DNA from: Methylophaga thalassica MP
GTDB taxonomy: Bacteria; Pseudomonadota; Gammaproteobacteria; Nitrosococcales; Methylophagaceae
Direction: 5' to 3'
DNA: 64,000 nucleotides
Assembly (NCBI RefSeq): GCF_000214595.1
Contig: NZ_AFIG01000001.1
Span: 434,001 to 498,000, forward strand
In this document: piece by piece, positions 8,450 through 17,088 of the stretch
Layout: every line of letters starts with the position of its first letter
Numbering within the stretch: position 1 is the stretch's first letter
Translations under genes and position numbers: made by a program
Notes under the pieces: generated by a model
What the model was told of the DNA's origin: nothing
What the model saw: the letters and a program-made list of their open reading frames with translations, nothing else
The model's database searches: none

Positions 8450-10252
8450 TTATTCGACTATCTCAATTAAGGTTTCACCGGGTGTAACGCGGTCGGCTTT
8501 TTTCACATGCAGTGCTTTTACTGTGCCAGAGATATTAGCCAGCAACTCGGTTTCCATTTTCATGGCTTCCATGACTAACAAGGCTTGGCCCGCTTCCACT
8601 TTGTCACCTTCCTGCACCAGAACATCAACAACATTGCCTGGTAGTGGTGCCGTGACATGTCCAGGATCTGTCGCTTTCTTACGACCACCAGCATTACTGC
8701 TGCTATCGTTGACATACTCGTTTAAGGCCTCGAAAGTCACTTCTTCGGGCATGCCATCAATAGAAATGTAGAATTTGCGTTTACCGCCACCGACGTCACC
8801 CACACCTGTGATGGCGATATCGTAGCTTTCACCATGGACATCGACTTTAAATTCAGTGGCAATGCCTTCTTTATTATTGCTGGCTTCAGTCACCGGTAAT
8901 AATGGCTCTGGTTTCAAGGTACCTTCAGCACGTTGTTGCAGGAATTCACGGCCAAGATCAGGGAACATGGCAAAAGTCAGCACATCTTCTTCAGATTTCG
9001 CTAAGTCACCGATATCGGCTCTCAGCTTATTGAGCTCAGGTGATAGTGCATCAGCGGGACGAGACTCAATGACTTCTTCGTTACCAATCGCTTTTTTCTG
9101 CAATTGAGCATTAACAGGTGCGGGTGGCTGACCGTAACCTCCTTGTAAATAACGTTTCACTTCATTGGTGATCGTTTTATAACGCTCACCGGCTAACACG
9201 TTATATACCGCTTGAGTGCCCACAATTTGTGAGGTTGGGGTAACCAATGGTGGATAACCCAAATCTTCACGGACACGTGGAATCTCCGCAAATACATCAC
9301 GAATCCGGTCCAATGCGTTTTGTTCTTTTAATTGGTTGGCGAGATTTGACATCATGCCGCCAGGAACCTGATTGATCTGTACTGACACATCTTCGCCAGT
9401 GAATTCACTTTCAAACTGATGGTATTTTTTGCGAACTTCGCGGAAATAGTCAGCAATTTCGGATAACAGGTTAAGATCAAGCCCGGTATCCCAGTCTGTA
9501 TTACGTAGGGCTGCCACTTGCGACTCTGTGGCTGGATGACTGGTACCGCCTGCAAATGACGAAATGGCGGTATCGATACGATCCACACCTGCTTCAATTG
9601 CTTTCAGCTGACATTGTGCTGCCAGACCTGAAGTGGCGTGAGAGTGAATGACTAACGGTAGATCGACTTCCGATTTAATTGCTTTAACTAAGTCATAGGT
9701 CGGATAAGGGGCTAATAAACCGGCCATATCTTTGATGGCAATGGAGTCTGCGCCCATGTTTTGCAGATCTTTGGCCTGTTTTACGAACAATTCAGGCGTG
9801 TGAACCGGGCTGGTGGTGTAGCTGATGGTGCCTTGAGCATGTTTACCGGCTTTTTTCACCGCTTTCATCGCGGTTTCCAGATTGCGCAGGTCATTCAGCG
9901 CATCAAAAATACGAAATACATCAATACCGTTTTCAGCCGCACGTTCGACAAAAGCACTGACCACATCGTCAGCGTAGTGACGGTAACCCAGCAGGTTTTG
10001 GCCACGTAATAACATTTGTAACCGGGTTTTAGGTAAAGCCTGTTTTAACTGTCTGAGTCTTTCCCAAGGGTCTTCTTTTAAATAACGAACACAGGCATCG
10101 AACGTCGCGCCACCCCAGACTTCCAGTGACCAATAACCGACCTGATCGAGTTTGTCACAGATAGGCAGCATATCGTCAGTGCGCATACGCGTTGCAATAA
10201 GTGATTGGTGGGCATCACGCAGAATGACATCAGTAACTTCAATTTTTTTCAT
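8450..10252 (-). CDS. pycB: Pyruvate carboxylase subunit B (carboxyltransferase plus biotin domain)
   Basis: A 600-residue protein with an N-terminal carboxyltransferase barrel (RDAHQSLIATRMRT, metal-binding HSHATSG, IKDMAG) and a C-terminal biotinyl domain with the biotin Lys565 in EAMKMET. It transfers CO2 from carboxybiotin to pyruvate, giving oxaloacetate for anaplerosis. Sequence alone does not separate it from the alpha subunit of sodium-pumping oxaloacetate decarboxylase. Two facts favour pyruvate carboxylase: a biotin carboxylase gene lies 24 bases upstream, and no membrane beta or gamma subunit is present. The same pycA-pycB arrangement with a divergent LysR gene is known from Pseudomonas. 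GGAG precedes the ATG. Confidence 0.87.
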   Translation of the reverse strand: MKKIEVTDVILRDAHQSLIATRMRTDDMLPICDKLDQVGYWSLEVWGGATFDACVRYLKEDPWERLRQLKQALPKTRLQMLLRGQNLLGYRHYADDVVSAFVERAAENGIDVFRIFDALNDLRNLETAMKAVKKAGKHAQGTISYTTSPVHTPELFVKQAKDLQNMGADSIAIKDMAGLLAPYPTYDLVKAIKSEVDLPLVIHSHATSGLAAQCQLKAIEAGVDRIDTAISSFAGGTSHPATESQVAALRNTDWDTGLDLNLLSEIADYFREVRKKYHQFESEFTGEDVSVQINQVPGGMMSNLANQLKEQNALDRIRDVFAEIPRVREDLGYPPLVTPTSQIVGTQAVYNVLAGERYKTITNEVKRYLQGGYGQPPAPVNAQLQKKAIGNEEVIESRPADALSPELNKLRADIGDLAKSEEDVLTFAMFPDLGREFLQQRAEGTLKPEPLLPVTEASNNKEGIATEFKVDVHGESYDIAITGVGDVGGGKRKFYISIDGMPEEVTFEALNEYVNDSSSNAGGRKKATDPGHVTAPLPGNVVDVLVQEGDKVEAGQALLVMEAMKMETELLANISGTVKALHVKKADRVTPGETLIEIVE

Positions 10253-10276
10253 AAAATCTCCAGCAGTGTTTAAGGC

Positions 10277-11692
10277 TTACCAGCCTGCATGGGCTGCAAT
10301 TGCAGTGGCCAAAGCCAGCGCCACTGCGCTGGGACGTCGTTTATTCGAATAGTTGAGTAATTCCGGATGGTTAGGCACAAAACTTGTGTCGAAATGACCA
10401 GAGCGGAAATCGGGATGATTGAGAATCTGCTTGTAATAATTCTCTGTGGTTTTAATGCCGTGCAAACGCATATCATCCAAGGCGCGTTGACCACGACTAA
10501 TCGCATCTTCCCAATCCAGTGCCCAGACCACCAATTTCAGACACATGGAGTCGAAATAAGGTGGAATTTCATAACCGGTATATATTGCTGTATCAACACG
10601 TACACCCGGACCACCTGGTGCGTAGTAATGCGTAATACGTCCGAAACTGGGCAGGAAATCATTTTTTGGATCTTCGGCGTTAATCCGGAACTGTAAGGCA
10701 TAACCGCGATAGGCGATATCTTGCTGGCGGTAGCTTAATGGTAGGCCAGATGCGATGCGCAACTGTTCACGCACAATATCAATACCTGTAATTTGTTCGG
10801 TAATGGTATGTTCTACCTGAACGCGGGTATTCATTTCCATGAAATACACTTCATTACCGGTCAGTAAAAACTCGACCGTGCCGGCATTTTCATAATTCAC
10901 TGCTTGAGCGGCTTTGACAGCAAGACCGCCGACATAATCACGTTGTTCAGGAGTGAGCTGCGGACTGGGTGCAATTTCAATCAGTTTTTGATTACGGCGT
11001 TGAATGGAACAGTCACGCTCGTATAAATGCACCACATTGCCCTCGCTGTCAGCCAGGATTTGAACTTCAATATGGCGCGGATTCACGATACATTTTTCAA
11101 GGAAGACTTCAGCCGAACCAAAAGCTTTTGTTGCTTCAGAAATGACACGTGGATATTGTTGACGCAGCTCATTGGCACTGTCACAACGGCGAATACCACG
11201 ACCACCGCCGCCAGATGTGGCTTTGATCATTACCGGATAACCCACTTCTTCAGCGAGGGCTAACGCTTCGTCTAAATCGGCCAAGTTGCCGTCAGAGCCC
11301 GGTGTAATAGGGACGCCGGCATCACGCATGCTGTCACGGGCTGCAGTTTTGTCACCCATCTTTTCGATGACGCTGGATTTCGGCCCAACGAAAGTGATGT
11401 TATTTTTTTCACATAAACGAGCAAATTCGGCATTTTCAGATAAAAAACCATAGCCTGGATGGATAGCATCGCAGCCCGTTTCAACCGCTAAGTTCACAAT
11501 ACGCAATGGGTCAAGATAACCTGCCAGTGGATCATCGCCGAGTGAATAGGACTCGTCTGCACGTTTTACATGTAAGGCATAACGATCGGGTTCGGTATAA
11601 ATAGCAACTGAACGGATGCCCATCTCTGCACATGCGCGGACAATGCGCACGGCAATTTCACCACGATTGGCGATTAACACTTTTTTCAACAT
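10277..11692 (-). CDS. pycA: Pyruvate carboxylase subunit A (biotin carboxylase)
   Basis: A 471-residue ATP-grasp biotin carboxylase. The N terminus KVLIANRGEIAVRI, the glycine-rich loop SGGGGRGIRR (near residue 160) and the catalytic QVEHTITE (near 292) are all intact. It carboxylates the biotin of PycB using ATP and bicarbonate. It could also be called an acetyl-CoA carboxylase AccC, but the linked PycB gene and the divergent LysR gene point to pyruvate carboxylase. The C-terminal Ala-rich tail is typical of the PycA subgroup as I remember it. GGAG precedes the ATG at 11692. The divergent promoter region of 116 bases carries a perfect palindrome that could bind the regulator. Confidence 0.87.
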   Translation of the reverse strand: MLKKVLIANRGEIAVRIVRACAEMGIRSVAIYTEPDRYALHVKRADESYSLGDDPLAGYLDPLRIVNLAVETGCDAIHPGYGFLSENAEFARLCEKNNITFVGPKSSVIEKMGDKTAARDSMRDAGVPITPGSDGNLADLDEALALAEEVGYPVMIKATSGGGGRGIRRCDSANELRQQYPRVISEATKAFGSAEVFLEKCIVNPRHIEVQILADSEGNVVHLYERDCSIQRRNQKLIEIAPSPQLTPEQRDYVGGLAVKAAQAVNYENAGTVEFLLTGNEVYFMEMNTRVQVEHTITEQITGIDIVREQLRIASGLPLSYRQQDIAYRGYALQFRINAEDPKNDFLPSFGRITHYYAPGGPGVRVDTAIYTGYEIPPYFDSMCLKLVVWALDWEDAISRGQRALDDMRLHGIKTTENYYKQILNHPDFRSGHFDTSFVPNHPELLNYSNKRRPSAVALALATAIAAHAGW

Positions 11693-11771
11693 GAGCTACT
11701 CCAGATTGAATCTAGGAAATAGGCTAGAGTAATTCATACATAATGAAAAATTGATATAATTTTGATTAGTG

Positions 11772-11787
11772 ATAAGTAATTACTTAT
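11772..11787. promoter_or_regulatory. Candidate LysR binding palindrome between pycA and its regulator
   Basis: ATAAGTAATTACTTAT is a perfect 16-base palindrome 21 bases before the LysR start codon, in the divergent intergenic region. LysR regulators usually bind interrupted dyads here, both repressing themselves and controlling the divergent operon. The match is to the architecture only; no binding data can be read from the sequence. Confidence 0.5.
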
Positions 11788-11808
11788 ATATAAGGTTTCT
11801 TCATTTTT

Positions 11809-12759
11809 ATGTCATTGACTTTACAGCAATTAATCAGTCGACTGTCTTTCCGTCAAATGCAGGTATTCCTGGCGGTATACCAACAACAAGGTTATGGAAA
11901 GGGGGCAGAAAGTTTAGGCCTGACTCAGCCAGCCGTCAGTTCACAAATCAAAAAGCTCGAGTCGGCATTAGGCCAGCCGTTATTTGAATATGTCGGTCGT
12001 AAGCTCTACTGCACACGTGCGGGGGAGCGGGTTGCTGAACATATTGAAGCCATTTTTGAGCAAGTGGCGAGTCTGCAAAGTGATCTGCATAAGCTTGAGG
12101 GGAAATTGTCAGGTGAACTAAATCTGTGTGCGGTCAGTTCAGCTCAATACGCGGTGCCGCATTTATTACGCGGTTTTTTACAGTTGTATCCATCGGTAAA
12201 CGTCAATCTGAATATTGTTAACCGAACGCAGGCGATTGAAAGGCTTAATGACAATAAAGAAGATTTGGTGATTATGGGGCTGGTGCCTAATGATCGCTCA
12301 TTATCGTCTTTACCCTTTCTCGATAATGAATTAATACCCGTGGTCCCTGTTCATCATCCGCTGGCGACAAAAAAAAATATCCATCCCCAGCAGTTTCTTG
12401 ATGCGAAGTTACTGAGTCGTGAATCTGGGTCGGGCAATCGTCTGGCACTTGAGCAACACTGTCAGCAGCAGCGTTTATCACTCAATGTGACCATGCAGTT
12501 TGGCTCTAATGATGCATTGAAACATGCGGTTTTAGCGGGATTAGGTGTGTCAGTATTGCCGAGATTGAGTGTATTGTCAGAATTGCGTCTGGGCCAATTG
12601 GTAAGTCCGGTTATTAAAGGTTTTCCATTACGCCGCAGTTGGTGTCTGGTGTCACCGCAAGGCAAACATGCGACGCCTGTTACTCAGGCTTTTTTAGAAT
12701 ATATTCAGACTAACCTGAAAGAAATTCATCAATATTTTCAGTCACTTGATATTGTTTAG
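11809..12759 (+). CDS. LysR-family regulator of pyruvate carboxylase (PycR-like)
   Basis: A 316-residue LysR-type transcriptional regulator. The N-terminal winged helix-turn-helix (about 13-72) contains QMQVFLAVYQQQGYGKGAES and LTQPAVSSQIKKLE. The effector-binding domain follows (about 100-305), with the typical ESGSGNR stretch. Its position divergent from pycA-pycB is the same as that of PycR in Pseudomonas, so it probably controls those genes in response to a central metabolite; the effector is unknown. The DNA-binding domain resembles CbbR/CysB-like LysR proteins, so another target is possible. Its 3' end overlaps the convergent ribA by four bases. Confidence 0.85.
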   Translation: MSLTLQQLISRLSFRQMQVFLAVYQQQGYGKGAESLGLTQPAVSSQIKKLESALGQPLFEYVGRKLYCTRAGERVAEHIEAIFEQVASLQSDLHKLEGKLSGELNLCAVSSAQYAVPHLLRGFLQLYPSVNVNLNIVNRTQAIERLNDNKEDLVIMGLVPNDRSLSSLPFLDNELIPVVPVHHPLATKKNIHPQQFLDAKLLSRESGSGNRLALEQHCQQQRLSLNVTMQFGSNDALKHAVLAGLGVSVLPRLSVLSELRLGQLVSPVIKGFPLRRSWCLVSPQGKHATPVTQAFLEYIQTNLKEIHQYFQSLDIV

Positions 12760-13481
12760 GGTTTAGTTAATAACTCGTCAATATTGATCTGGTGATTGGC
12801 CCGTTGAATTTTAGATTGCAGATAAAGATGGTTATGACGATTAGCAAAGACACCGGTGGGCCGGGTTCCATGCACCTGAATACCGGCATTTTCCAGTTGC
12901 TGGCGTTTATCCGGATTATTGGTCATGAGCATAATCTGATTAAGACCTAAGGCATTGAGGATGTCGGCCGCCGCCTGATAATCGCGTTCATCGACGTTAT
13001 GGCCGAGTTTAAGATTGGCGGTAAAGGTGTCGTGCCCCTGTTCTTGTAAGCGATAGGCATCCAGCTTTTCATAGAGGCCAATGCCTCGGCCTTCCTGACG
13101 CAGATACAATAAATAACCACCTTCTTTATTAAACAAACTCAAGGCTTCCTGCAATTGCGGTCCACAATCGCAGCGTGCTGAACCCAATGCATCACCTGTG
13201 ACACATTCTGAGTGCAATCTCACTAATGGGTGCTGTGGATCCGGGCTGCCGAGTTTTAACGCAAAATGTTCTTTGTCATCTGCTAAACCTGAAAAACTAT
13301 ACATTTCTGCCATTGCTTCACTGCCATCAGCCAGAATGATCGGCAACTGAACAGTTGTCCGAATCGCCACGGGTGACGTGTCTCTGGAAGATTGAAAACA
13401 GTGTTTAATTCGTCTGAGCAACGCAGTGAATAGGTTAGGGCGGTTTGTGTTCACAATGTAAGGCAACGTTAAATAAAGCAA
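12756..13481 (-). CDS. ribA: GTP cyclohydrolase II
   Basis: Opens the imidazole ring of GTP in the first step of riboflavin synthesis. The zinc site is intact: Cys in RLHSECVTGDALGSARCDCG (three cysteines), then LRQEGRGIGL with the catalytic Arg, and the GTP-binding NNPDKR. This is a stand-alone GTP cyclohydrolase II, not fused to a RibB domain. The coding frame opens about 40 residues before the conserved domain, with TTG at 13481 and GTG at 13454 as the only plausible starts; neither has a clear ribosome site. The N-terminal extension is basic and not part of the usual domain. The real start could be the GTG. Confidence 0.9.
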   Translation of the reverse strand: MLYLTLPYIVNTNRPNLFTALLRRIKHCFQSSRDTSPVAIRTTVQLPIILADGSEAMAEMYSFSGLADDKEHFALKLGSPDPQHPLVRLHSECVTGDALGSARCDCGPQLQEALSLFNKEGGYLLYLRQEGRGIGLYEKLDAYRLQEQGHDTFTANLKLGHNVDERDYQAAADILNALGLNQIMLMTNNPDKRQQLENAGIQVHGTRPTGVFANRHNHLYLQSKIQRANHQINIDELLTKP

Positions 13482-13634
13482 TCGGCAATTTTACTGCATC
13501 TGACTCTTTTTAAGAATAATTTATTGAAATAACGGAAGGTTTTCCCGCTCTGCCATAGCCAGGACGATCATCAGATTGAAATATCTCTGACGCATACTAA
13601 GGGATCGGCAAATAAACATGATGAGGCGTGTTGC

Positions 13635-15065
13635 GTGCAACAAATCAAGCAAACAGAGCATATATTCCATTTAATTTATGACTTGCTGAATCGTCAGGAA
13701 CTAGTAGAAACACTGACAATGCGACAAGAAAATAAAGGTAAACAGGCTTTGGTCGAATTGCTCACCGTAAAACAATATCAAGGTGAAATTCAGCAATTGT
13801 TAAATCGCTTACATCCATACGATATTGCGAACTTGCTTGAGCAATTACCCCCTGTGCAACGTTCTTTTATATGGCAACTGCTTGATAGCGAGCATATGGG
13901 GGCCGTATTGCTCGAGTTATCCGACAGTTTACGGCAAACATTATTAGCAGAACTAAACCCGACGGATTTGATTCGGGCAGCATCGCATCTTGATACCGAT
14001 GAAATCGCCGATTTAATGCAAGAATTACCCGATGAAGTCGGTCATAGTGTTTTATCTTCATTACCAGAACAGCAGCGTGAAAATGTCCAGTCCACCTTAC
14101 TTTTTCCTGAAGAAAGTGTCGGTGCATGGATGGAATATGACTTTACCGTGGTATTTGATCATCAAACCTTAGATCAAGTGTTACGTGAATTACGGCAGAA
14201 AGGGAAGTTGCCAGATGAGTCGGGTTTTATTCTGGTGATTAACTCGGCAGGTTTATTTCAGGGATTGTTGCTTGTCTCGGATTTATTAATCAAATCTGGT
14301 GAGTTGCGGGTGGCAGACAGTATGTTGAAACAAGTCCATATTTTTCATACTACCGACTCTGCTGATGAAGCAGCACGTGATTTTGAGCGTTATGAACTAT
14401 TGGTTGCTCCGGTCATTAATGCGCATCAGAAACTGGTTGGCGTATTGCGTGTCAGCTCCTTGATGGATTTACTGGAAGAACAGTCCCAGCGTCAGTTTCT
14501 GGCTCAGGCTGGTTTATCGAAAGAAGAAAACCTGTTTGACCCGATGATGAAGTCAGCAAAAAACCGTTGGCCCTGGATTGCGCTTAATCTGGTGATTGTA
14601 TTGATTGCTTCCCGGGTCATAGATCAGTTCCAGACCACCATCAGCAGTATGGTGGCGCTAGCTGCATTATTGCCGATCACCGCGAATATTGGCGGAAATA
14701 CGGGCAATCAGGTGGTGGCGTTAGTGATTCGTGGTCTGGCATTAAAACAGCTTGATGCTAATAATCTGCGGCGTCTCTATATAAAAGAGTTTTCCGTGGC
14801 TGCTGTTAACGGTTTGATATGGGGAAGTCTGACCGGATTGTTAACCTTAATTTTGTATCATAACCTGGGTTTAGCTTTTGTGATGATGCTAGCGATGTCA
14901 TGCACGATGGTGTTAGCGGCATTAATTGGGGTCAGTATTCCATTGATTTTAAAAAAGCTGAAACAGGATCCGGTGCTGGGCAGCAGCATTATTACCACCG
15001 GAATGACGGATACTCTGGGGTTTCTGATATTTCTAAGCCTGGCTTCTTTGCTTTTACCGACGTGA
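13635..15065 (+). CDS. mgtE: Magnesium transporter MgtE
   Basis: A 476-residue magnesium channel: a cytoplasmic MgtE N domain (about 50-150, helical repeats such as LLEQLPPVQRS and LMQELPDEVG), two CBS domains that sense magnesium (about 155-285), and a C-terminal membrane part of five helices with the signature NIGGNTGNQ (near 351) that lines the pore. It starts with GTG at 13635, with GAGG just upstream; the nearby ATGs are out of frame. I saw no magnesium riboswitch in the 153-base leader. A stem-loop follows the stop codon. Confidence 0.92.
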   Translation: MQQIKQTEHIFHLIYDLLNRQELVETLTMRQENKGKQALVELLTVKQYQGEIQQLLNRLHPYDIANLLEQLPPVQRSFIWQLLDSEHMGAVLLELSDSLRQTLLAELNPTDLIRAASHLDTDEIADLMQELPDEVGHSVLSSLPEQQRENVQSTLLFPEESVGAWMEYDFTVVFDHQTLDQVLRELRQKGKLPDESGFILVINSAGLFQGLLLVSDLLIKSGELRVADSMLKQVHIFHTTDSADEAARDFERYELLVAPVINAHQKLVGVLRVSSLMDLLEEQSQRQFLAQAGLSKEENLFDPMMKSAKNRWPWIALNLVIVLIASRVIDQFQTTISSMVALAALLPITANIGGNTGNQVVALVIRGLALKQLDANNLRRLYIKEFSVAAVNGLIWGSLTGLLTLILYHNLGLAFVMMLAMSCTMVLAALIGVSIPLILKKLKQDPVLGSSIITTGMTDTLGFLIFLSLASLLLPT

Positions 15066-15088
15066 ATGAAAGGTGGATATTTTATCTG

Positions 15089-15109
15089 CACTCAGGAAAA
15101 TCCTGAGTG
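15089..15109 (+). terminator. Stem-loop after mgtE
   Basis: A perfect stem CACTCAGGA / TCCTGAGTG with loop AAA begins 24 bases after the mgtE stop codon. No T run follows, so it may stabilise the mRNA 3' end rather than terminate alone. Confidence 0.35.
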
Positions 15110-15194
15110 ATCAAAAGAAAAATACGCTATTGCGATTTGTTACAGGCTCGTAATATGGGAACCGTACTAACAAACACAAAGCGAGGTGATTATC

Positions 15195-15266
15195 ATGTGG
15201 ACTAAACCAGAATATTCAGACATGCGTTTCGGTTTCGAAGTAACTATGTACATCTGCAACAGATAA
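15195..15266 (+). CDS. pqqA: PqqA, precursor peptide of pyrroloquinoline quinone
   Basis: A 23-residue peptide starting [17 protein letters not shown]. Glu15 and Tyr19 (in EVTMY) are the two residues that PqqE cross-links and that become PQQ. The start MWTKP, the spacing and the total length fit the PqqA family very closely. GAGGTGA stands 8 bases before the ATG, and a strong terminator follows directly, so the gene is transcribed as a single unit. The modifying genes pqqB-E are not in this window, so this is an orphan copy; some methylotrophs carry several pqqA copies. A weak promoter-like pair (TTGCGA at 15130, TAATAT at 15151, spacing 15) lies upstream. Confidence 0.93.
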   Translation: MWTKPEYSDMRFGFEVTMYICNR

Positions 15267-15285
15267 TAGTTTCTCAAATCGAGAG

Positions 15286-15317
15286 CAAAAAAGCCCCACT
15301 AGTTGGGGCTTTTTTTA
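15286..15317 (+). terminator. Rho-independent terminator of pqqA
   Basis: Stem AGCCCCA (15292-15298) / TGGGGCT (15304-15310) followed by a run of T, and preceded by a run of A. It starts 20 bases after the pqqA stop codon and could work in both directions. Confidence 0.9.
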
Positions 15318-15419
15318 TGCCTGCAGAAAAATTATCTACGTAAATTTCCTGATATACATGAATTCAGATAGACCCTAAGCTGAGCATCAGTTTCTGCATA
15401 ATGAAGATAGGGTGGCTTT

Positions 15420-16283
15420 ATGTTCAAGGTTGGCACAGTCAAACAAATCTGGCGGTATCCGGTCAAAGGGATGGCGGGAGAACAGCTTGAACAAGGTTAT
15501 TTAGGCGAAAATGGTTTAACCGGTGATCGTATCTGGGCATTGCAGGATACACAGCGGCAGGAAATTCAAAGCTGTAAGTTTCGGCCTCAATTATTGCGTT
15601 GCAGTGCGAAGTGTCGGCGTGGTGATGCGAGCGGACCCGACGATCAGGTCGATATTACTTTTCCTGACGGCGCAGTGATTGGCAGTGATGAGCCGCAGGT
15701 GAATCAGTTGCTGACCCTGTTGACGGGCTTCGATTCCACCTTGCAGCCGCTCAAACCCATTGAAGAACAAGATTTCTACAAACGTTATAAACAAGACGAT
15801 CACACCTGGCTGGAAGAATTAAAAGCCACGTTTGATCGGGAGCCGGGAGAAGCTTTACCAGATTTGGATAACTTGCCCGAACAAGCCCAGGAATATGTGT
15901 CCTTGCCCGGCACATTTTTCTTAGTCACGCCTTTTCATCTGCTCACTACGGCCACTCTTGATTATATGAAACAGCTTAAACCCGAGTCTGATTGGGCTGT
16001 GGAACGCTTTCGTCCCAATATTGTTATTGAAACCTTACCGGGGATGGAAGGCTTGGTTGAACAGGCCTGGTTAGATAAAACGATTCAGATTGGTCAGACT
16101 TATGTGCAATGTTGTGGCACAACACCACGTTGTGGAGCGATCACCCGACAACAGCGCCATATTCCCACAGATACAGGCATGCTTCGAACCATTGTGAAGC
16201 AGGCTGATCAGAATCTGGGCGTTTATGGTGTGATTGCTGAAGCCGGTATAATCCAGATTGGTGATGAGGTTTTCCTTAAATGA
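15420..16283 (+). CDS. MOSC domain protein
   Basis: A 287-residue protein with an N-terminal beta-barrel (VKQIWRYPVKGM, GENGLTGDRIWAL) and a C-terminal MOSC domain (about 150-285; ERFRPNIVIET, then a CGTTPRCGAITR stretch). MOSC proteins handle sulfur in connection with the molybdenum cofactor, as in the Moco sulfurase C terminus and in YiiM/YcbX-type proteins that detoxify N-hydroxylated bases. The Cys in PRCGAIT corresponds to the conserved MOSC cysteine. No molybdoenzyme gene is nearby, so its partner is unknown. It converges with fpr at 17 bases distance. Confidence 0.85.
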   Translation: MFKVGTVKQIWRYPVKGMAGEQLEQGYLGENGLTGDRIWALQDTQRQEIQSCKFRPQLLRCSAKCRRGDASGPDDQVDITFPDGAVIGSDEPQVNQLLTLLTGFDSTLQPLKPIEEQDFYKRYKQDDHTWLEELKATFDREPGEALPDLDNLPEQAQEYVSLPGTFFLVTPFHLLTTATLDYMKQLKPESDWAVERFRPNIVIETLPGMEGLVEQAWLDKTIQIGQTYVQCCGTTPRCGAITRQQRHIPTDTGMLRTIVKQADQNLGVYGVIAEAGIIQIGDEVFLK

Positions 16284-16299
16284 TGCGCTTCACAGCCCA

Positions 16300-17076
16300 T
16301 TATTTTTCAACAAAAGCACGCTCGATTACATAGTCGCCAGGCACACCGATACGAGGGGAAACCACAAATCCTCTTTCATCTAGTAATGCCGCTGTGTCAT
16401 TTAACATTTGTGGGCTACCGCAGATCATCGCTCTGTCGTGGGCAGGATCAAGCGGCGGTAAGCCAATATCTTCAAACAGTTTGCCACTAGTAATCAGATC
16501 CGTCAGTCGCCCCTCATTTCGGAAGGGTTCACGTGTCACGGTGGGATAATAGATCAACTTCTCTCTGACCAGCTCACCAAAGAATTCATTCTCAGGTAAT
16601 TCTTTTTCAATAAAGTCGGCATAGGCCAGCTCACTAAGATAACGCACCCCATGTACCAGAATAATTTTTTCAAAGCGGTCATAGGCTTCAATATCCTGAA
16701 TTACGCTGAGAAAAGGTGCGAGTCCGGTGCCGGTTGAAAACAAATACAGGTTTTTACCCGGTTTGAGATCATGAACCACCAGGGTGCCTGTCGGTTTTTT
16801 ACTGACTAGAACTTCATCACCTACCTTTAAATGTTGCAGGCGTGAGGTGAGTGGCCCGTTGGGGACTTTGATGCTGAAAAATTCCAGATTTTCATCATAA
16901 TTCGGGCTGGCAATACTGTAAGCACGGACTAATGGCTTATTGTCGACCTCAAGGCCAATCATCACAAATTGACCATTTTCAAAACGCAGACCCGGATCAC
17001 GAGTCGTTTTGAAGCTAAACAGATTGTCATCCCAGTGATGTACGCTTAATACGCGTTCGCTTGCAAATGTACTCAT
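16300..17076 (-). CDS. fpr: Ferredoxin/flavodoxin-NADP reductase
   Basis: A 258-residue FAD enzyme of the bacterial Fpr class that passes electrons between NADPH and ferredoxin or flavodoxin. RAYSIASPNY binds FAD, the STGTGLAPFLSV stretch and GSPQML bind NADP, and the C terminus IERAFVEK with the short aromatic-poor tail is typical of subclass I bacterial reductases. It lies 12 bases after etfA, so it is probably cotranscribed with etfBA, which puts it in an electron-transfer operon. AGAG precedes the ATG. Confidence 0.9.
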   Translation of the reverse strand: MSTFASERVLSVHHWDDNLFSFKTTRDPGLRFENGQFVMIGLEVDNKPLVRAYSIASPNYDENLEFFSIKVPNGPLTSRLQHLKVGDEVLVSKKPTGTLVVHDLKPGKNLYLFSTGTGLAPFLSVIQDIEAYDRFEKIILVHGVRYLSELAYADFIEKELPENEFFGELVREKLIYYPTVTREPFRNEGRLTDLITSGKLFEDIGLPPLDPAHDRAMICGSPQMLNDTAALLDERGFVVSPRIGVPGDYVIERAFVEK

Positions 17077-17088
17077 CGTTATCTCTTT

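Noticed and set aside
8450-11692. Sodium-pumping oxaloacetate decarboxylase
   Set aside because: No beta or gamma membrane subunit is present and a biotin carboxylase gene is adjacent, so pyruvate carboxylase fits better.
13482-13634. Magnesium riboswitch before mgtE
   Set aside because: No M-box-like conserved core could be recognised in the short leader.
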